DNA from: Purshia tridentata
Lineage: Eukaryota > Streptophyta > Magnoliopsida > Rosales > Rosaceae
Direction of reading: 5' to 3'
Length of the DNA: 30,805 bases
Assembly: GCA_003254885.1 (NCBI GenBank)
Contig: QANT01002560.1
Location: 1-30,805, forward strand
Made by a program: the position numbers and the translations under genes. Below the pieces are notes generated by a model. It saw only the letters and a list, made by a program, of their open reading frames with translations. It was not told the DNA's origin and ran no database searches. Position 1 is the stretch's first letter. Every line of letters starts with the position of its first letter. This document shows, one piece after another, positions 29,107 through 30,805 of the stretch.

Positions 29107-30805
29107 TGTAACACCCCGCACTTTCTAAGGTGGGTTTGAAAAGCTTTTTAAAGGTTTTTGGGATTTTACTAGAAAGTAAAGCGTTTTGGGCGTTTTTCAA
29201 ATTTTAAGTTTGACTTTTTGTTTGGGAGGACTTTTTGCGTTGACTTTGGGTTCGTTGGAAAGGTCTCGTCCTCACGAGTTTGTAGACATGTAGCACGCGT
29301 CAAACGGAGCTACGGTTTGGAAGTTACGGACGTGTAAAGAGAGGGACAAATTGGTAATTTTGAAAAAGTGGATTTTAAAAAGGGGGCACAGAACCCCAGA
29401 AAAAGGACATAGCATTTTCTCTCTCCTCTCTCCCGAAGTTTCTCTCTCTCTCTCTCGCGACACTCATCCCAGCCGCGCCTTTCGCCGGCGCGTGGGGGCG
29501 TGTCCGGCGGTGGGCCGGCCTGGTTTTTGGCTCGCCGTGCTCGCCTCTCCTCCCTCTTCCCTCCGGTGGTGGCGCCTCCTCCCGAAACAACCCGGAAAGA
29601 GAGAATTCGAGCGTGCACAGTCGGCGTCACGGCGGCGATCTCGGTGATTCCGGCGACGACGCGACCTCCCACCTGCCCAGATCTCTTCCTCTCGTCGAGC
29701 CCAGCGTGTTGGTGGGTTCGATTGACCCGTTGGACGGCCGTGGGCGGCGGATCGGAGCTAGGGAGGCCGGCGGCTTTCCGGCCAGTTTTCCTCCTTTTCC
29801 GGCCACTTTTGGCCGTCAACCCAGGTTCGAGAATCGATCCCCTCGATCTCCTCTACGTGTCTGTGTAGTTCGTTTTAGCTAAACGTGACTTTCGTTTTTG
29901 GCAGTTGACCGCCCGTTGACCGTCGTGGGACTCGCTGCGTGTGACGGTTCCAGAGATCGTTTTCTTGGTTTTTGGCCTCGGGCCAACCACCCGAACCTAC
30001 TGGTGAGTTTGGGTGAGCTCCTTGACCTTTTGAGTGTTTTCCGAAGGTCGGGCAGCCACCGTACGTGGTGGTTCCCGCCCGTTTCTGTGATATATTGGCT
30101 TGGTTGTCTGGTCTTAACAGGTACGCTCGGCTTGGGAATTTGTATTCCCGATGCCGTTATGCTGCCGGATTTTAGAATCTGAGCAAAGGAGCCACGTAGG
30201 ACACGAAGGGCAGTTCGGTCTTTTCGCGTGGTCACAGTGAGTGAACCTAAGACCATTTAATTCTCAGTTTAGTTAGTTACTTGGTTGCTTGTGTGCTTGT
30301 TTGTTTGATTTGGTTGCGGGATACTAGTTAAGGGGGGTTACGGAATTAGGATTGGAATATCGATAATTTAAGGATTATTTGAGGTTACAGAATTAAGTAA
30401 TGTTTGGAACTTCAGTGAGGACTAAGTAAGGATCAGTGGTTGTGTTGAGGATTTGTGAATTCCAGTTGGAGACTTTTGGTTAGGATTGGGATTCCCAGGG
30501 TTTTAAGATTATTGTTTGTTAAGGTGATTTAGTGTGGATTTCGGTTTTGGAAACTGATTTTAAGAACTCAGTTTATTCTTGGTTAAAGATAAAGATCTGA
30601 TATTATTTGTCAGTTTTTGGAAACGTTGGTTCTGTAAGAAAGGATTTAATTTTAAGTTCGAGTTTTGATTAGTTCTCTCGTCTTATCAAAAAGGGTTGGA
30701 ACTTGGATTTTGGTGTTTTGAACTGAAAATATTCTATTCGGATTGGTACGGTTTTCAAGCACCCAATGGATACTCATTCAGCTTCTCAGATTATATAGGT
30801 CTTTG
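29107..30805 (+). mobile_element. Family A LTR, left part only, running off the window
   Basis: Starts TGTAACACCCCGCACTTTCT and follows the 23373 copy closely through the head module, CT-rich patch (29410-29460), GC-rich section and the CCACCGTACGTGGTGG inverted repeat (30056-30071). From about 30340 similarity becomes weak, and the last bases GATTATATAGGTCTTTG (30789-30805) are identical to 20637-20653 in LTR B. So this copy is either a longer subfamily member or a mosaic. The right end and target duplication are not visible, so it may belong to a complete retrotransposon. Open frames here do not agree with those of the other copies. Confidence 0.75.

Overview
The window reads as nuclear DNA from a flowering plant, probably a eudicot. 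The evidence is one intron-rich receptor kinase gene with plant-type GT-AG introns, AT-rich introns, and dense plant transposable-element debris. I cannot name the species. There are no bacterial-style operons, rRNA or tRNA genes, or CRISPR arrays that I can support.

Layout. 1-5.9 kb: repeats only. These are a worn LTR-type remnant (about 0.55-2.1 kb) carrying a 219-bp MULE-type MITE, a 1.78-kb solo LTR of 'family A' (2342-4116, minus) with a perfect AAAAG duplication, and a 1.22-kb hAT-like element (4322-5541) with an 8-bp duplication and a purine-rich core. 5.9-16.7 kb: the 3' part of an LRR-malectin receptor-like kinase (LRR-RLK subfamily VIII-2 type), + strand, 14 recognisable exons whose splice phases all agree. 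The signal peptide and most LRR exons are not in the window. Its 4.8-kb intron holds a 370-bp internally deleted family A LTR and a stretch resembling plant mitochondrial DNA. Two later introns each hold a MITE with 9-bp target duplications. The kinase domain keeps the VAVK lysine, DFG and APE, but the HRD motif reads HMN and the activation segment is shortened, so it is probably a pseudokinase. One LRR exon has lost its splice donor (GT to AT).

16.7-17.75 kb: downstream flank without a recognisable gene. 17.8-26.1 kb: a nested stack of LTRs. An old minus-strand LTR remnant was split by a minus-strand solo LTR (17952-23023, AAGAC duplication), which was itself split by a plus-strand solo LTR (18738-21652, CTAAC duplication). 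The same old remnant was separately hit by a family A solo LTR (23373-25320, CAGGG duplication). 27.1-28.7 kb: a degenerate gene for a putative gypsy-type transposon protein (Transposase_28-like), with its own TATA box, one frameshift and one in-frame stop. 29.1-30.8 kb: another family A LTR copy that runs off the right edge and seems mosaic with the second LTR family.

The genes do not form a pathway. The biology here is a decaying or specialised receptor pseudokinase surrounded by, and invaded by, several generations of mobile DNA whose order of insertion can be read from intact target-site duplications.
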